NCBI RefSeq assembly: GCF_014652815.1
Contig: NZ_BMZN01000001.1
Location: 624,866 to 688,865 of the forward strand
Direction: 5' to 3'
DNA length: 64,000 nucleotides
Origin: Alcaligenes pakistanensis
Lineage (GTDB): Bacteria; Pseudomonadota; Gammaproteobacteria; Burkholderiales; Burkholderiaceae_B
Part shown: in pieces, positions 1 to 9,020 of the stretch
Numbering within the stretch: the stretch's first letter is position 1
Layout: each line of letters begins with the position of its first letter
Made by a program: the position numbers and the translations under genes
Notes under the pieces: generated by a model
Told to the model about the DNA's origin: nothing
Seen by the model: only the letters and a program-made list of their open reading frames with translations
Databases searched by the model: none

Positions 1-936
1 CATGCCATTCTTGAGCCGGGCGCCGCCGTCAGCAGCAACCCACTTAACGTGCTGTCTTTGGGTATTGCCCTAGCCTTTGGTACCGCTGGCCTGCCCCATA
101 TCCTGATGCGTTTCTTTACCGTGGCTGATGCCAAAGAAGCCCGCAAATCCGTCATCTACGCCAGCAGCTTTATTGGCTACTTCTACTTGCTGACCTTCAT
201 CATCGGTTTTGGCGCTATCGCCCTGCTGGTCAAGCATCCTGAGTACTTCCAGACGGGTCCTGACGGCTCCTTCAATATGCTGACCAACCTGATCGGCGGC
301 ACCAATATGGTGGCGGTGCATCTGGCCAACGCGGTAGGTGGCAACCTCTTGCTGGGCTTTCTGGCAGCCGTTACCTTCGCTACGATTGTGGCTGTCGTCG
401 CCGGTCTGGCGTTGGCAGGCGCTGCGGCCATCTCGCATGACCTTTATGCGAACGTTATCGCCAAGGGACGAGCCACCGAGAAAGACCAAATGCGCATTTC
501 GCGTATCTCCACGGTCGTCCTGGGTGTACTGGCAATTTTGCTGGGTATTATTTTCGAGAACCAGAACGTTGCCTTCATGGTGGGTCTGGCCTTTGCGATT
601 GCTGCCAGCGCCAACTTCCCAGTACTGGTTCTGTCCATTGCTTGGCGTGGCTGCACCACCCGTGGCGCGACCATCGGCGGCTTCCTGGGCTTGGTAACGG
701 CAACCGCTTGGGTTGTCTTGAGCAGCACCGTCTGGGTTGATGTATTCGGTTTTGCCGAACCCATCACTCCCTTCCCTAACCCAGGCATCCTGTCCATCCC
801 CCTGGCTTTCTTCTCCATCTGGTTGTTCTCGACCTTGGATAAGAGTGCTCGCGCAGACAAAGAGCGCGAGGCCTTTGAAGCTCTGACAGTACGTAGTCAA
901 ACCGGCATTGGTGCAGCAACGGCCAGCGCTCACTAA
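1..936 (+). CDS. actP: Cation/acetate symporter, C-terminal part (5' end outside window)
   Basis: This inner-membrane permease of the sodium:solute symporter (SSS) family takes up acetate and similar short carboxylates. The frame is open from base 1, so the true start lies outside; 311 residues are visible. The early segment with [12 protein letters not shown] is a hallmark of ActP, and about seven hydrophobic helices follow, ending in a short charged tail. The gene stops just before a strong terminator at 973-1000. The next genes encode a response regulator and a transporter-like sensor kinase of the kind known to control acs and actP in other Proteobacteria, which supports the acetate assignment. 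Glyoxylate or pyruvate could also be substrates, because family members overlap in specificity. Confidence 0.93.
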   Translation, partial: HAILEPGAAVSSNPLNVLSLGIALAFGTAGLPHILMRFFTVADAKEARKSVIYASSFIGYFYLLTFIIGFGAIALLVKHPEYFQTGPDGSFNMLTNLIGGTNMVAVHLANAVGGNLLLGFLAAVTFATIVAVVAGLALAGAAAISHDLYANVIAKGRATEKDQMRISRISTVVLGVLAILLGIIFENQNVAFMVGLAFAIAASANFPVLVLSIAWRGCTTRGATIGGFLGLVTATAWVVLSSTVWVDVFGFAEPITPFPNPGILSIPLAFFSIWLFSTLDKSARADKEREAFEALTVRSQTGIGAATASAH

Positions 937-972
937 GACTTTTGAGCTGATTTAATCAGCTCGCCTGAATAG

Positions 973-1000
973 AAAACAGGGCATTTCGGTGCCCTGTTTT
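973..1000 (+). terminator. Intrinsic terminator after actP
   Basis: A perfect 11-bp stem, AAAACAGGGCA (973-983) with TGCCCTGTTTT (990-1000), closes on the loop TTTCGG. The 3' arm itself ends in four T. It separates actP from the response regulator gene. Confidence 0.85.
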
Positions 1001-1064
1001 CACTGATACGCGGCTCATCCTGGCAGGCACCATTACCGAAACTTGGACATGGCATAATCCCCTC

Positions 1065-1727
1065 ATGACTGAACTGCTCATTGCTGACGATCACCCTCTA
1101 TTTCGTGAAGCATTACGAGGTGTCGTAGCCAGCTTGTTTCCCAATACCGCTATCTACGAAGCGGATCGCATCTCCAATTTATATCCACTGGTCGACGACC
1201 ATCCGGACGCCGACTTATTACTGCTGGATCTGGATATTCCCGGGGCCATTGGTTTCAGCGCCCTCGTCCACTTGCGTGCAACCTACCCGTCGCTGCCTAT
1301 TATTCTGGTCACCGCCCACGAAGAGGCCCGATTTATGCGCCGCGCCATGGATCATGGGGCAATGGGCTTTATCCCCAAATCCATTGATTCGCACACACTA
1401 GGCATTGCGCTACAAGTCGTCCTGGATGGTGGCACGTGGCTGCCAGAGCAAGGTTCATCCGCCCCCGGCATCAGCACGGACGAACGCGAGGTCGCCGCAA
1501 AATTACGCGAACTTACTCCTCAGCAATTTCGTGTCCTGCAAATGCTCAGCACCGGTCAACTCAATAAGCAGATTGCTTACGAGCTTAATGTTTCCGAGGC
1601 CACCATCAAAGCGCACATGACCGCTATTTTGCGCAAATTAGGTGCCTCGAACCGAACACAGGCCGTCTTGATGGCCAGCCACCTGGGCTTGAATCAAGAC
1701 GAGTCCCCCGCGACTAATACCTTCTGA
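1065..1727 (+). CDS. LuxR/NarL-type response regulator, CrbR/ErdR-like
   Basis: This is a two-domain transcription regulator of 220 residues. The receiver domain (about 1-120) has the acidic pair near residues 8-9 and the phospho-acceptor D55 in LLLLDLDIPG. The C-terminal LuxR-type helix-turn-helix (about 145-205) contains the recognisable LNKQIAYELNVSEATIKAH. It sits between actP and an SSS-domain hybrid kinase, the arrangement expected for CrbS/CrbR (also described as MxtR/ErdR), which activates acetyl-CoA synthetase and acetate permease genes in other bacteria. That role is inferred from context. The last 14 bases overlap the 3' end of the kinase gene on the other strand. The ATG at 1065 has no strong ribosome binding site. 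Confidence 0.9.
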   Translation: MTELLIADDHPLFREALRGVVASLFPNTAIYEADRISNLYPLVDDHPDADLLLLDLDIPGAIGFSALVHLRATYPSLPIILVTAHEEARFMRRAMDHGAMGFIPKSIDSHTLGIALQVVLDGGTWLPEQGSSAPGISTDEREVAAKLRELTPQQFRVLQMLSTGQLNKQIAYELNVSEATIKAHMTAILRKLGASNRTQAVLMASHLGLNQDESPATNTF

Positions 1728-4700
1728 TCTGCGCAGTTAAAAAGGCTCGCAACGAGGCGGGTTTAACTGGTTTAGTCAGCACCAGATAGCCATACTGACG
1801 AGCCGCTGCTTTGAGTTCGTCACTACCATCTGCTGTTAACAAGGCACCCTGCGCATGGGGCAAATACTGACGCAGCAGCTGCAGAGCCTGCAAGCCGTCC
1901 AGACGATCGTGCAAGTGATAATCCACCAACAGCACATCGGGATTCAAGCTGATCTTTTCCAGCGCGGTATCTATTGTATTGGCGGTAATGATTTGCGCCC
2001 CCCATCGGCTAAGCAAAACCTCCATCCCTGCCAGAATCTCCAGGTCGTTATCCAGGCAAAGCACACGCAAGCCTGACAGGGCCATCCCATCTTGGGGTTT
2101 AGTGGATTCACTAGCCTGATGGCTGCTGATCTCAGACGCCTGGCTTAAGGGAACCCGAATCGAAAACATGCTCCCCGCACCGACGTTTGATCGCACATCC
2201 AGCGTGTGACCCAGCAACACGGCAATACGCTGGCAAATGGATAAGCCCAAACCCAAACCACGGCCGTCCCAATCAAACGCCTGCTCGTAGCGATGGAACT
2301 CTGCGTAGATTTGATCAATATGGTGCGGCGGTATGCCCTGCCCGGAATCCCAAACCTGAAACTCCAGCTCCTCCCCACGCACCCTAGCCCCCAGCACAAT
2401 CCGCCCCTCTTGCGTGTAGCGCAAGGCATTGGCCAGGAAGTTCTGCAATACCCGGCGCAGCAGGCGATGATCGCTATACACCAGCCGCGGGCGGGCATGA
2501 ATCCGCAACTGGATACCGCGTCGGGCCGCCATGGGGGCGTATTGATCAGCCAAATGCTGCAGCAGCTGATGAGCATTAATTACACTTAAATCCGGCTTCA
2601 AGGCCCCTGCATCCAGGCGGGAAATGTCCAGCAAGCCCTCCAACAGCTCCTCGGCAGTACGCAAGGAGGTATCAACCCGCTCGGCCAGATTAGGCATCTC
2701 TGCCCTATCGTTCGTATCGCGCAAGGCGGACGCAAACAGGCGAGCGGCATTGATAGGCTGCAGAACATCGTGGCTAACCGCCGTCAAGAATCGCGTGCGG
2801 GACTCCTGCGCCTTTTCAGCCTCTTGGGTACGCACGGCCACACGCTGCTCCAGACTATCGTTCATCTCCCTCAATTCACGTTCGACACGCTTGTACTGCG
2901 TAATGTCGCTATAACTGGTGACGTAACCACCTCCTGGCAAAGGGCGTCCACGCAACTCAATTACTTGCTTGTCATTCAACATGCGCTGGGTCACGTACGA
3001 GGAGCCTTCCCGCATAAACTGAATACGGCGCGCAATGGCCTGCTCCACACCTATACTTTCTACGCCATCAACTTTGCCGCGCTCCGCATTAAAGCGGATT
3101 AAATCGGCCACCGATCTGCCTACATACAGCATGCTGGGGGGGTAATCGAATAGCTGCTGGTAGCGCTGGTTCCAGGCAACCAAACGCATATCCGCATCCA
3201 CTACACTGACGCCCTGATCAATATTTTCAAGTGTAGCCAGCAGAATATCCCGGTTAAAACGCAGTTCCTGGCCCGCCTCATCCAGTACTGCCATGATGGC
3301 GGCCACTTCCATACCGGAACCGCGCAGTGCGCTAGTCAAAACCAAGCGAGCCGAGGCCGCCCCCACCGCTGCCGCCAGCAAGAGCTCGGTAAAATGCACC
3401 CACGCATTATTCGCACGCAAACCCGGCTCAAACACCTGATTTAGCTGTCTGGCCTGCGTTTCAAAAGCTCGTCGGGCCGTTTTCTTGCCCACGATCCGTT
3501 CAGCCAGAAGCCATAAATCGTGTACCGACAAATCCCCATAAGAGTGCCGGGAGGCCAGGGTCTGCCGCTCTGCATAAGGGTTCAGAAAAGGCTCTGCACG
3601 CAAGCGTTCCCCCAGGCCAGGGCGCTTGCGCCAGGACACCCACAAAAACGCACTGATATTGCACAACAAAGACCAGAAGGTGCCATGCGTCAACGGGTCC
3701 CAGCCATCCAACCCAAACAGCTGATAAGGACGCAGCCACGACTGGCCAAAGGGCCCGTGATACAGCCAGTCATCGGCCAGCCACCCGACTTCGGTCAAGG
3801 TTGGCAAGAGCAAGGTATAAACCCAGATGGCAAAGCCCAATAGCAAGCCCGCCTCCACCCCCTGCCGGCTGGCTCCCCGCCAATACAGGCCCCCAATCAA
3901 GCCAGGGCCAAACTGCGCCACGGCCACAAAAGCCATCAACCCGTAAGCGGCCAAGGTCGTATCGCTACCGCTGAGCATGTAATAGCCATAGGCCACCCCG
4001 GCCAAGGCCATAATGGCCACTCGACGTATCCATAACACCGTCGAGGCAACTGTACTTTGTTGATACTGTGCCCAGCCCCGGCGCAGCAATAAAGGCATCA
4101 CCAGATCATTACTGACCATGGTCGAGAGGGCCACGCTGGTCACGATAACCATGCCGGTCGCAGCCGAAAAACCACCGATATAAACCATTAAAGCCAGACC
4201 CACCTGATTCTGCGACAAAGGCAATGCCAGCACAAAACTATCCGGTGCCACACCCTCTGCCCCCGTCCCGAACAAGCTGACTCCCGCCGCCGCGATAGGC
4301 AAGACCATCACGCTGACCACCAGCAGGTAAGCGCCAAACAGCCAACGCGCCCGCCGTATATCCACCACGTCCCCGCATTCGACGATGGCCACATGAAACT
4401 GACGAGGCAAACAAATAATGGCGGCGAAAGCCAGCAAGGTCTGCCCGACAAAACCGACTGGAGGACTGCTCTCAAACAGAGTGCTGACGGCACCCACCAT
4501 ATTGAGATCGGCCTTGCCAAACCAGCGAACCGCAAACAGGCCCACTGCAACCAGTGCCACCAGCTTCACCACGGACTCAAAAGCCACCGCCAGCATCAAG
4601 CCCGGCCTGTGCTCAGTCGCATCCACTTGCCGCGTGCCAAACAGAATGGAAAACAAAGCCATGAGAATGGCCACATACAAGGCCGGATCACCCAGGACGC

Positions 4701-5157
4701 TGGCATGAAACTCGGTGCCCGCCAAGACGCTCAAGCTCAGGGCGACCGCCTTGTACTGCAAAGCCAGATAGGGGACTGCCGCCACTACAGCGACCACGGC
4801 CACCATCGCAGCCAGACGCTGAGAGCGGCCATAGCGGCTGGCCATAAAGTCAGCAATAGAAACCGTGTTTTGGGATTGGGCCACTAGCGCCAGCCGTTCA
4901 AGAATTCGCCAACCAAACAGCAGCATCAAAAACGGCCCCAGATAGATAGGCAGAAAACCAATGCCGTAGCGCACTGCCGACCCCACCGCCCCGTAAAAAG
5001 TCCACGAAGAGCAATACACCGCCAAGGCCAGGCTATACACCATGGGGCGCAACCAGGGACGCTGGGTATACAAGGGGTTCCGATCCCCAAACCAGGCAAT
5101 AGCAAACAAAATGGCGGCGTAAATCAAAGAAGCCAAGACCACCCAAACCGGCGTCAT
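1714..5157 (-). CDS. Hybrid sensor histidine kinase with SSS transporter domain (CrbS/MxtR-like)
   Basis: This is a very large membrane sensor of 1147 residues. The first ~500 residues form about 12-13 hydrophobic helices resembling the sodium:solute symporter fold. They are followed by a linker, a PAS-like segment (LENIDQGVSVVDADMRLVAW), a HisKA region with the phospho-histidine in FLTAVSHDVLQPINAARL, a HATPase domain (NFLANALRYT, DSGQGI, GLGLGLSI) and a C-terminal receiver domain with its Asp in LLVDYHL. The family couples solute sensing to phosphorelay, and the neighbouring regulator is its probable partner. I prefer the ATG at 5157: an AGGAG lies nine bases upstream, whereas the GTG at 5163 has only three bases of spacing. 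The gene converges on the regulator gene with a 14-bp overlap. Confidence 0.92.
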   Translation of the reverse strand: MTPVWVVLASLIYAAILFAIAWFGDRNPLYTQRPWLRPMVYSLALAVYCSSWTFYGAVGSAVRYGIGFLPIYLGPFLMLLFGWRILERLALVAQSQNTVSIADFMASRYGRSQRLAAMVAVVAVVAAVPYLALQYKAVALSLSVLAGTEFHASVLGDPALYVAILMALFSILFGTRQVDATEHRPGLMLAVAFESVVKLVALVAVGLFAVRWFGKADLNMVGAVSTLFESSPPVGFVGQTLLAFAAIICLPRQFHVAIVECGDVVDIRRARWLFGAYLLVVSVMVLPIAAAGVSLFGTGAEGVAPDSFVLALPLSQNQVGLALMVYIGGFSAATGMVIVTSVALSTMVSNDLVMPLLLRRGWAQYQQSTVASTVLWIRRVAIMALAGVAYGYYMLSGSDTTLAAYGLMAFVAVAQFGPGLIGGLYWRGASRQGVEAGLLLGFAIWVYTLLLPTLTEVGWLADDWLYHGPFGQSWLRPYQLFGLDGWDPLTHGTFWSLLCNISAFLWVSWRKRPGLGERLRAEPFLNPYAERQTLASRHSYGDLSVHDLWLLAERIVGKKTARRAFETQARQLNQVFEPGLRANNAWVHFTELLLAAAVGAASARLVLTSALRGSGMEVAAIMAVLDEAGQELRFNRDILLATLENIDQGVSVVDADMRLVAWNQRYQQLFDYPPSMLYVGRSVADLIRFNAERGKVDGVESIGVEQAIARRIQFMREGSSYVTQRMLNDKQVIELRGRPLPGGGYVTSYSDITQYKRVERELREMNDSLEQRVAVRTQEAEKAQESRTRFLTAVSHDVLQPINAARLFASALRDTNDRAEMPNLAERVDTSLRTAEELLEGLLDISRLDAGALKPDLSVINAHQLLQHLADQYAPMAARRGIQLRIHARPRLVYSDHRLLRRVLQNFLANALRYTQEGRIVLGARVRGEELEFQVWDSGQGIPPHHIDQIYAEFHRYEQAFDWDGRGLGLGLSICQRIAVLLGHTLDVRSNVGAGSMFSIRVPLSQASEISSHQASESTKPQDGMALSGLRVLCLDNDLEILAGMEVLLSRWGAQIITANTIDTALEKISLNPDVLLVDYHLHDRLDGLQALQLLRQYLPHAQGALLTADGSDELKAAARQYGYLVLTKPVKPASLRAFLTAQIRRY

Positions 5158-5163
5158 CAGCAC

Positions 5164-5644
5164 TGTCTCCTACTTTGGTATAACGCGATGATTTTTCTCG
5201 CGATTGTGAGTAATACTAAGACAGTTCCAGCTGGATCTCACCCCTGCGGACTAGGGCTTATTCCCTATACCCGTTTTCAATTTCAAGACTGATCCATTTG
5301 GCACCTAGCAGTACAAGCAGCGTAAACAGCCGTGATCAATCGCCCCCCTGCCAATCAGCAGGCGCAAACCTGTCATTGCTGTCTATATCTCCCCTGCTTG
5401 CACTCTAGTCAGTATCTCCGGCTTTAACACGGTGAGCTGGCTGGAGCAGCATGAAACAACTGTAGTTTCAGGCCTTCGGACTAACTCGATTCGTCAGGCC
5501 CAATAACGAGAAATAGAGCGTTTTAAGTAAGTAAGTAGGCGACTACTCAGCCTTAAAGCCATATCTATCAAAACCAAGCCGGAAAACGCCCCGACAATAA
5601 AACTATCTTTCATCGTCATGCGGGGCAAAACTAAAGGAGGAAAT
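5164..5644. other. Intergenic region between sensor kinase and sat-like gene
   Basis: About 480 bases lie between divergent genes and no convincing gene is visible. The region must hold the promoters of both the kinase gene and the sat-like gene. It contains a short tandem AAGT repeat (three units, 5525-5536) and a small GTAG/CTAC dyad just after it. I could not pick a promoter with confidence. Confidence 0.5.
5634..5640 (+). promoter_or_regulatory. Strong ribosome binding site deciding the sat start
   Basis: AAGGAGG at 5634-5640 lies four bases before the ATG at 5645. The in-frame ATG at 5618 lies upstream of this site and has no such signal, so translation should begin at 5645. Confidence 0.8.
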
Positions 5645-7354
5645 ATGAACCATCAAACCTTGAACTTTGATCGCTACCCACAGCAACCGCACGGCGGAAC
5701 CCTGGTCAATCAGGTAGTTCCTGAGCACTTGGTCAAAGACGAAATCGAGCGGGCCCGGTCTTTGCCCAGCATCCGGGTGGATCTGGAAGCGGTGATCACC
5801 ATCGAGATGATTGCCACAGGGGTGCTCTCTCCCAATAAAGGCTTCATGAACGAGGCCGATTACAACTCCGTGCTCAAAGAGGGTCGTTTGAGTAATGGCG
5901 TGGTTTGGCCTGTGCCTTTGAGCTTCGCCCCAATTGGCGATCGCAACCGCGACATTATCAAAGAGCTCTCGGTCGGCTCCGAGGTGGCCTTGACCGATAG
6001 CCAGAACGAGCCGGTTGCCATTCTTAGCATCGAAGACATTTTCTCGTACGACAAAGAGCAGCGCGCCCAGCAACTATTCGGAACAACTGACCGCAACCAC
6101 CCTGGCGTTGACTCCATTTATCGCCGCATGGGCGATATCTCTCTGGGCGGTACGCTACACCTGCTGCAGCGGGTGGATTGGGGCCCGTTCGAGAAACTGC
6201 GCCGTGAGCCCAAAGACACTTGGCATTTGTTCTACGAAGAGAAGCAATTCAAGTCGGTAGCCGGTTTCATTACCGGCGCCAACCCGCTGCACCGTGGCCA
6301 CGAATACATTCACCGCAATGCCCTGGAAGGGATTGATGGCCTGTTCCTGCAGCCGCTGGTCGAGATGGCAAAGCGCGAATACGTACGTCATGAATTTCGC
6401 ATGATGGCCTACCGGAATGTGCTCGATACCTACTACCCCAAAGACCGCGCCATCTTGTCGCCGCTGCGTGTCACCTATATCTTTGCAGGCCCGCGTGAAA
6501 CCATTTTGCACGCTCTGATCATGAAGAACTACGGGTGTACGCATGCCTTGATTGGCCGTGACCACGCCGGTATTGGCAGCTACTACGACAAGTACGCCAG
6601 CCACAGCATTTTTGACCAGTTCAGCCCCAAAGAAATGGGCATTGACGTACGCCTGTTCCACGAGGTCTTTTACTGCACCCGCTGCGCCAGCCATGCCTCC
6701 TCCGAAACCTGCCCGCACGATGATCGCTTCAGGCTAACCATCTCCGGAACCGGCATTCGCGAGATGCTGCGCCACGGCATCATGCCCCCAAAGGAAGTTT
6801 GCCGTCCGGAATCCATCTTGCCTGCCATGCAAGGCGTGCAGCCCAAGGGCTTGTGCGAAGAAGGCCAAGCCATCCAGCCCGTCAGCAAAGTCATCCAGAG
6901 CATGTTCCCTTACTACACCCAGTACACCCGCCTGGGCGGTGCACGCCGTAGCGAGCCCCTGGACCCCAGCCAGCTGACGGTGCGGGACCTGGAAATCGCC
7001 AGCCATGATGTCCGACATCACGCGGGGGATATTTATAACGGCGTCTACGCCGAATACAGCGCAGTCATGGATCACAACCGCAATATGCACACCTCCTGGG
7101 TGGAGGATGCCCGTTCCGCCCTGCGCTTCCAGCAAGAACGCCTGATCGGGGACTTGGAAGAAAAGCTGCACCAAGCGCCGGCAGAAGCCTCGGATGAGTT
7201 CATGTACCAAGATAAACAGGAAGTGGTCCGTGAACTGGAGTCAGCCCGCAAACTGTTGGACAATATTCCAGGGCTGATCTGCAGTACACAAATCCAGACC
7301 CGCACCTGGAACGTGCTGCCCTATCAGCGTTATCGCGGAGCGGATAAAGAGTAA
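5645..7354 (+). CDS. ATP-sulfurylase-like protein with altered sulfate motif and extra C-terminal domain
   Basis: The protein has 569 residues. Residues ~1-400 follow the single-chain sulfate adenylyltransferase (Sat) fold: NPLHRGH (213-219), AGPRETILHA (281-290), GRDHAG (304-309), a Cys-rich YCTRC...SETCPH (343-358) and SGTGIREML (367-375). Sat makes APS from ATP and sulfate. The usual QTRNP motif, however, reads TGANP (210-214), so the Gln and Arg that hold sulfate in characterised enzymes are replaced by Thr and Ala, while the downstream GRDHAG Arg is kept. A helical region of ~170 residues (about 400-569) extends beyond the usual bacterial length. It is not P-loop APS kinase and I do not recognise it. 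No cys, apr or APS kinase genes are adjacent. It may be a divergent Sat or a relative using another oxyanion. Confidence 0.8.
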   Translation: MNHQTLNFDRYPQQPHGGTLVNQVVPEHLVKDEIERARSLPSIRVDLEAVITIEMIATGVLSPNKGFMNEADYNSVLKEGRLSNGVVWPVPLSFAPIGDRNRDIIKELSVGSEVALTDSQNEPVAILSIEDIFSYDKEQRAQQLFGTTDRNHPGVDSIYRRMGDISLGGTLHLLQRVDWGPFEKLRREPKDTWHLFYEEKQFKSVAGFITGANPLHRGHEYIHRNALEGIDGLFLQPLVEMAKREYVRHEFRMMAYRNVLDTYYPKDRAILSPLRVTYIFAGPRETILHALIMKNYGCTHALIGRDHAGIGSYYDKYASHSIFDQFSPKEMGIDVRLFHEVFYCTRCASHASSETCPHDDRFRLTISGTGIREMLRHGIMPPKEVCRPESILPAMQGVQPKGLCEEGQAIQPVSKVIQSMFPYYTQYTRLGGARRSEPLDPSQLTVRDLEIASHDVRHHAGDIYNGVYAEYSAVMDHNRNMHTSWVEDARSALRFQQERLIGDLEEKLHQAPAEASDEFMYQDKQEVVRELESARKLLDNIPGLICSTQIQTRTWNVLPYQRYRGADKE

Positions 7355-7492
7355 AAGCTGATTTTTCATCCGCTCTGGCCAGAGGCTCCGGGCGCATAAA
7401 ACCCGGATCATCTGGCACGATGGGTTTGGGCTGGGCATCCAGGCCCAAGCCCGCTTCGACGCAATCAGCGATTGCCATTATCAAGGCAAAAA

Positions 7493-7524
7493 AAGCCCCT
7501 GATCTCAAACAAGATCAGGGGCTT
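7493..7524 (-). terminator. Terminator of the speDE fusion gene
   Basis: A 13-bp perfect stem, AAGCCCCTGATCT (7493-7505) and AGATCAGGGGCTT (7512-7524), has a six-base loop. Read on the minus strand it is followed by a run of seven T, so it terminates the gene ending at 7574. It may also stop read-through from the sat-like gene. Confidence 0.88.
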
Positions 7525-7573
7525 GATTCATTGTATGGCAGGCATAAACTGCCCCACCATCAAGACTGGCCGC

Positions 7574-8848
7574 TTAGGCCACTTCCAGACTTACTTCGTT
7601 AAGCGGCATCAGACGACGATAAAACGTAGGCAGGGCAAACAAGGCCCCATGCACATCCGCGTTGTAGAACTGCAGGGATTCCTGGTTCTCAGTGCTCATT
7701 CGCTGTTCCAGACGCTCCTGAATATGCTCCGCCGAATACGCACGCGGATTCAATTCGTCGGACGCAATCGCCAGCCCCCAGTAAGAACCGTACAGCGGAA
7801 TATGCAGACCATAACCATGGACTTGCGCGAACACCTCTGCCAGGGATCGGCTCAGGCTCTGAACCTGCTGGCTCTCGTGGAAAGGCGAACCCAGATGCAA
7901 CACCAAGGCGCCCCCCACCGACAGGGCACGTTTGCAGGATTCAAAGAAAGCCGCGGTGTACAAAGGACCAGCAGGTGTTTCAGGGTCAGTCAAATCCAGA
8001 TAGATCAGATCAAACTGTTCCTGCGTGTTTGCCAAAAACTGAGCACCGTCTTCAATCTGAATATGGACGCGCGGGTTATCAAACGCCCCCTTATGAATAG
8101 ACTGCAAGTGCTCGCGGGATACCTCGATAACTTCAGCGTCCAGTTCAACCAGACAGACTCGTTCCACGCTTGGATACTTCAGCAGTTCTTCCAGCGCCCC
8201 GCCATCGCCACCGCCCACAATCAGGGCACGGCGCGGGTTGGGGTGGGCCATGGCAGCTGGGTGAATCAGGCCTTCATGGTAGAAGAACTCCTCGGCCTCG
8301 GAGGTCATCATGCAACCGTCCAGACGCAAGGTCTTGCCCAAGGTCTCGGAATGCAGCAGTTCCAGACGCTGGAATGCCGTCTGACGCTCCAGCAAGCGCT
8401 CGGTAAAGCGAAAGCCGTACAGGGCATCTGCGTTCAGGTTTTCAGTAAGAAGCTCGCCTGCATGGGCCGGGCCGTCGGCCTCGCCACGCCAGAGGCGGTT
8501 GCGTTGAGCCTGGCCAGGTTTAAAAGCCTGTTCAATCCCGTTAATTAAGCGAGTGGCCTTGCCGGAGTTGTCCTGCATGAAGTTGCAGACATACACGTCC
8601 AGCGTCACGCCATTGCGTTCTGGCCAGGTATGAATCGCCAGATGGGACTCAGCCAGCAATAGCACGCCGGTGACGCCACCGGGCTGCCCTTCAAACTCGG
8701 GAAACGCCTGCCACTCTTCACCAACAATCGTCAGACCCGCATCCAGGGTCTGCTGGCGGCAAAAATCGGCCAGTTTCTGGGCATCGATCAGCAGCTCTGG
8801 GCTGCATGCACATTGGTAAAGGTCTGCGGTCAAGTGCAAGCCTTGCAT
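7574..8848 (-). CDS. Fused S-adenosylmethionine decarboxylase-like (SpeD) / spermidine synthase (SpeE)
   Basis: This 424-residue protein joins two polyamine enzymes. Residues ~1-120 are a class 1b SpeD proenzyme: ESHLAIHTWPE gives the E67-S68 self-cleavage site that becomes the pyruvoyl group, with H73 and C88 at the spacings known from Thermotoga. Residues ~150-424 are a spermidine synthase with GGGDGG, the acidic VELD that binds the nucleoside, and the DLTDP motif holding the catalytic Asp. Cytosolic synthesis of spermidine from putrescine and decarboxylated SAM is the standard expectation. Some SpeD homologues have been shown to decarboxylate ornithine or arginine instead, so the first activity is not certain. 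The start at 8848 is set by AAAGGAGC eight bases upstream. Confidence 0.9.
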   Translation of the reverse strand: MQGLHLTADLYQCACSPELLIDAQKLADFCRQQTLDAGLTIVGEEWQAFPEFEGQPGGVTGVLLLAESHLAIHTWPERNGVTLDVYVCNFMQDNSGKATRLINGIEQAFKPGQAQRNRLWRGEADGPAHAGELLTENLNADALYGFRFTERLLERQTAFQRLELLHSETLGKTLRLDGCMMTSEAEEFFYHEGLIHPAAMAHPNPRRALIVGGGDGGALEELLKYPSVERVCLVELDAEVIEVSREHLQSIHKGAFDNPRVHIQIEDGAQFLANTQEQFDLIYLDLTDPETPAGPLYTAAFFESCKRALSVGGALVLHLGSPFHESQQVQSLSRSLAEVFAQVHGYGLHIPLYGSYWGLAIASDELNPRAYSAEHIQERLEQRMSTENQESLQFYNADVHGALFALPTFYRRLMPLNEVSLEVA

Positions 8849-9020
8849 AATCGTGTGCTCCTTTAACGGATTTTGCGTTCCCCACCAACGAGATGACCGC
8901 AACGTAAAAACTTGAAGCGGGGTGCACCTGGAATGGCGATCACCCCGCTTCTCGAAAAGAGCGCAAATTGTACCTTATATCAAACTTAAATATATGAAAA
9001 TAACCCTATTTTAGAGAAGA

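Noticed and set aside
5525-5536. Tandem AAGT repeat as a phase-variable tract
   Set aside because: Only three units are present and they are outside any reading frame. This is too short for slippage-based switching.
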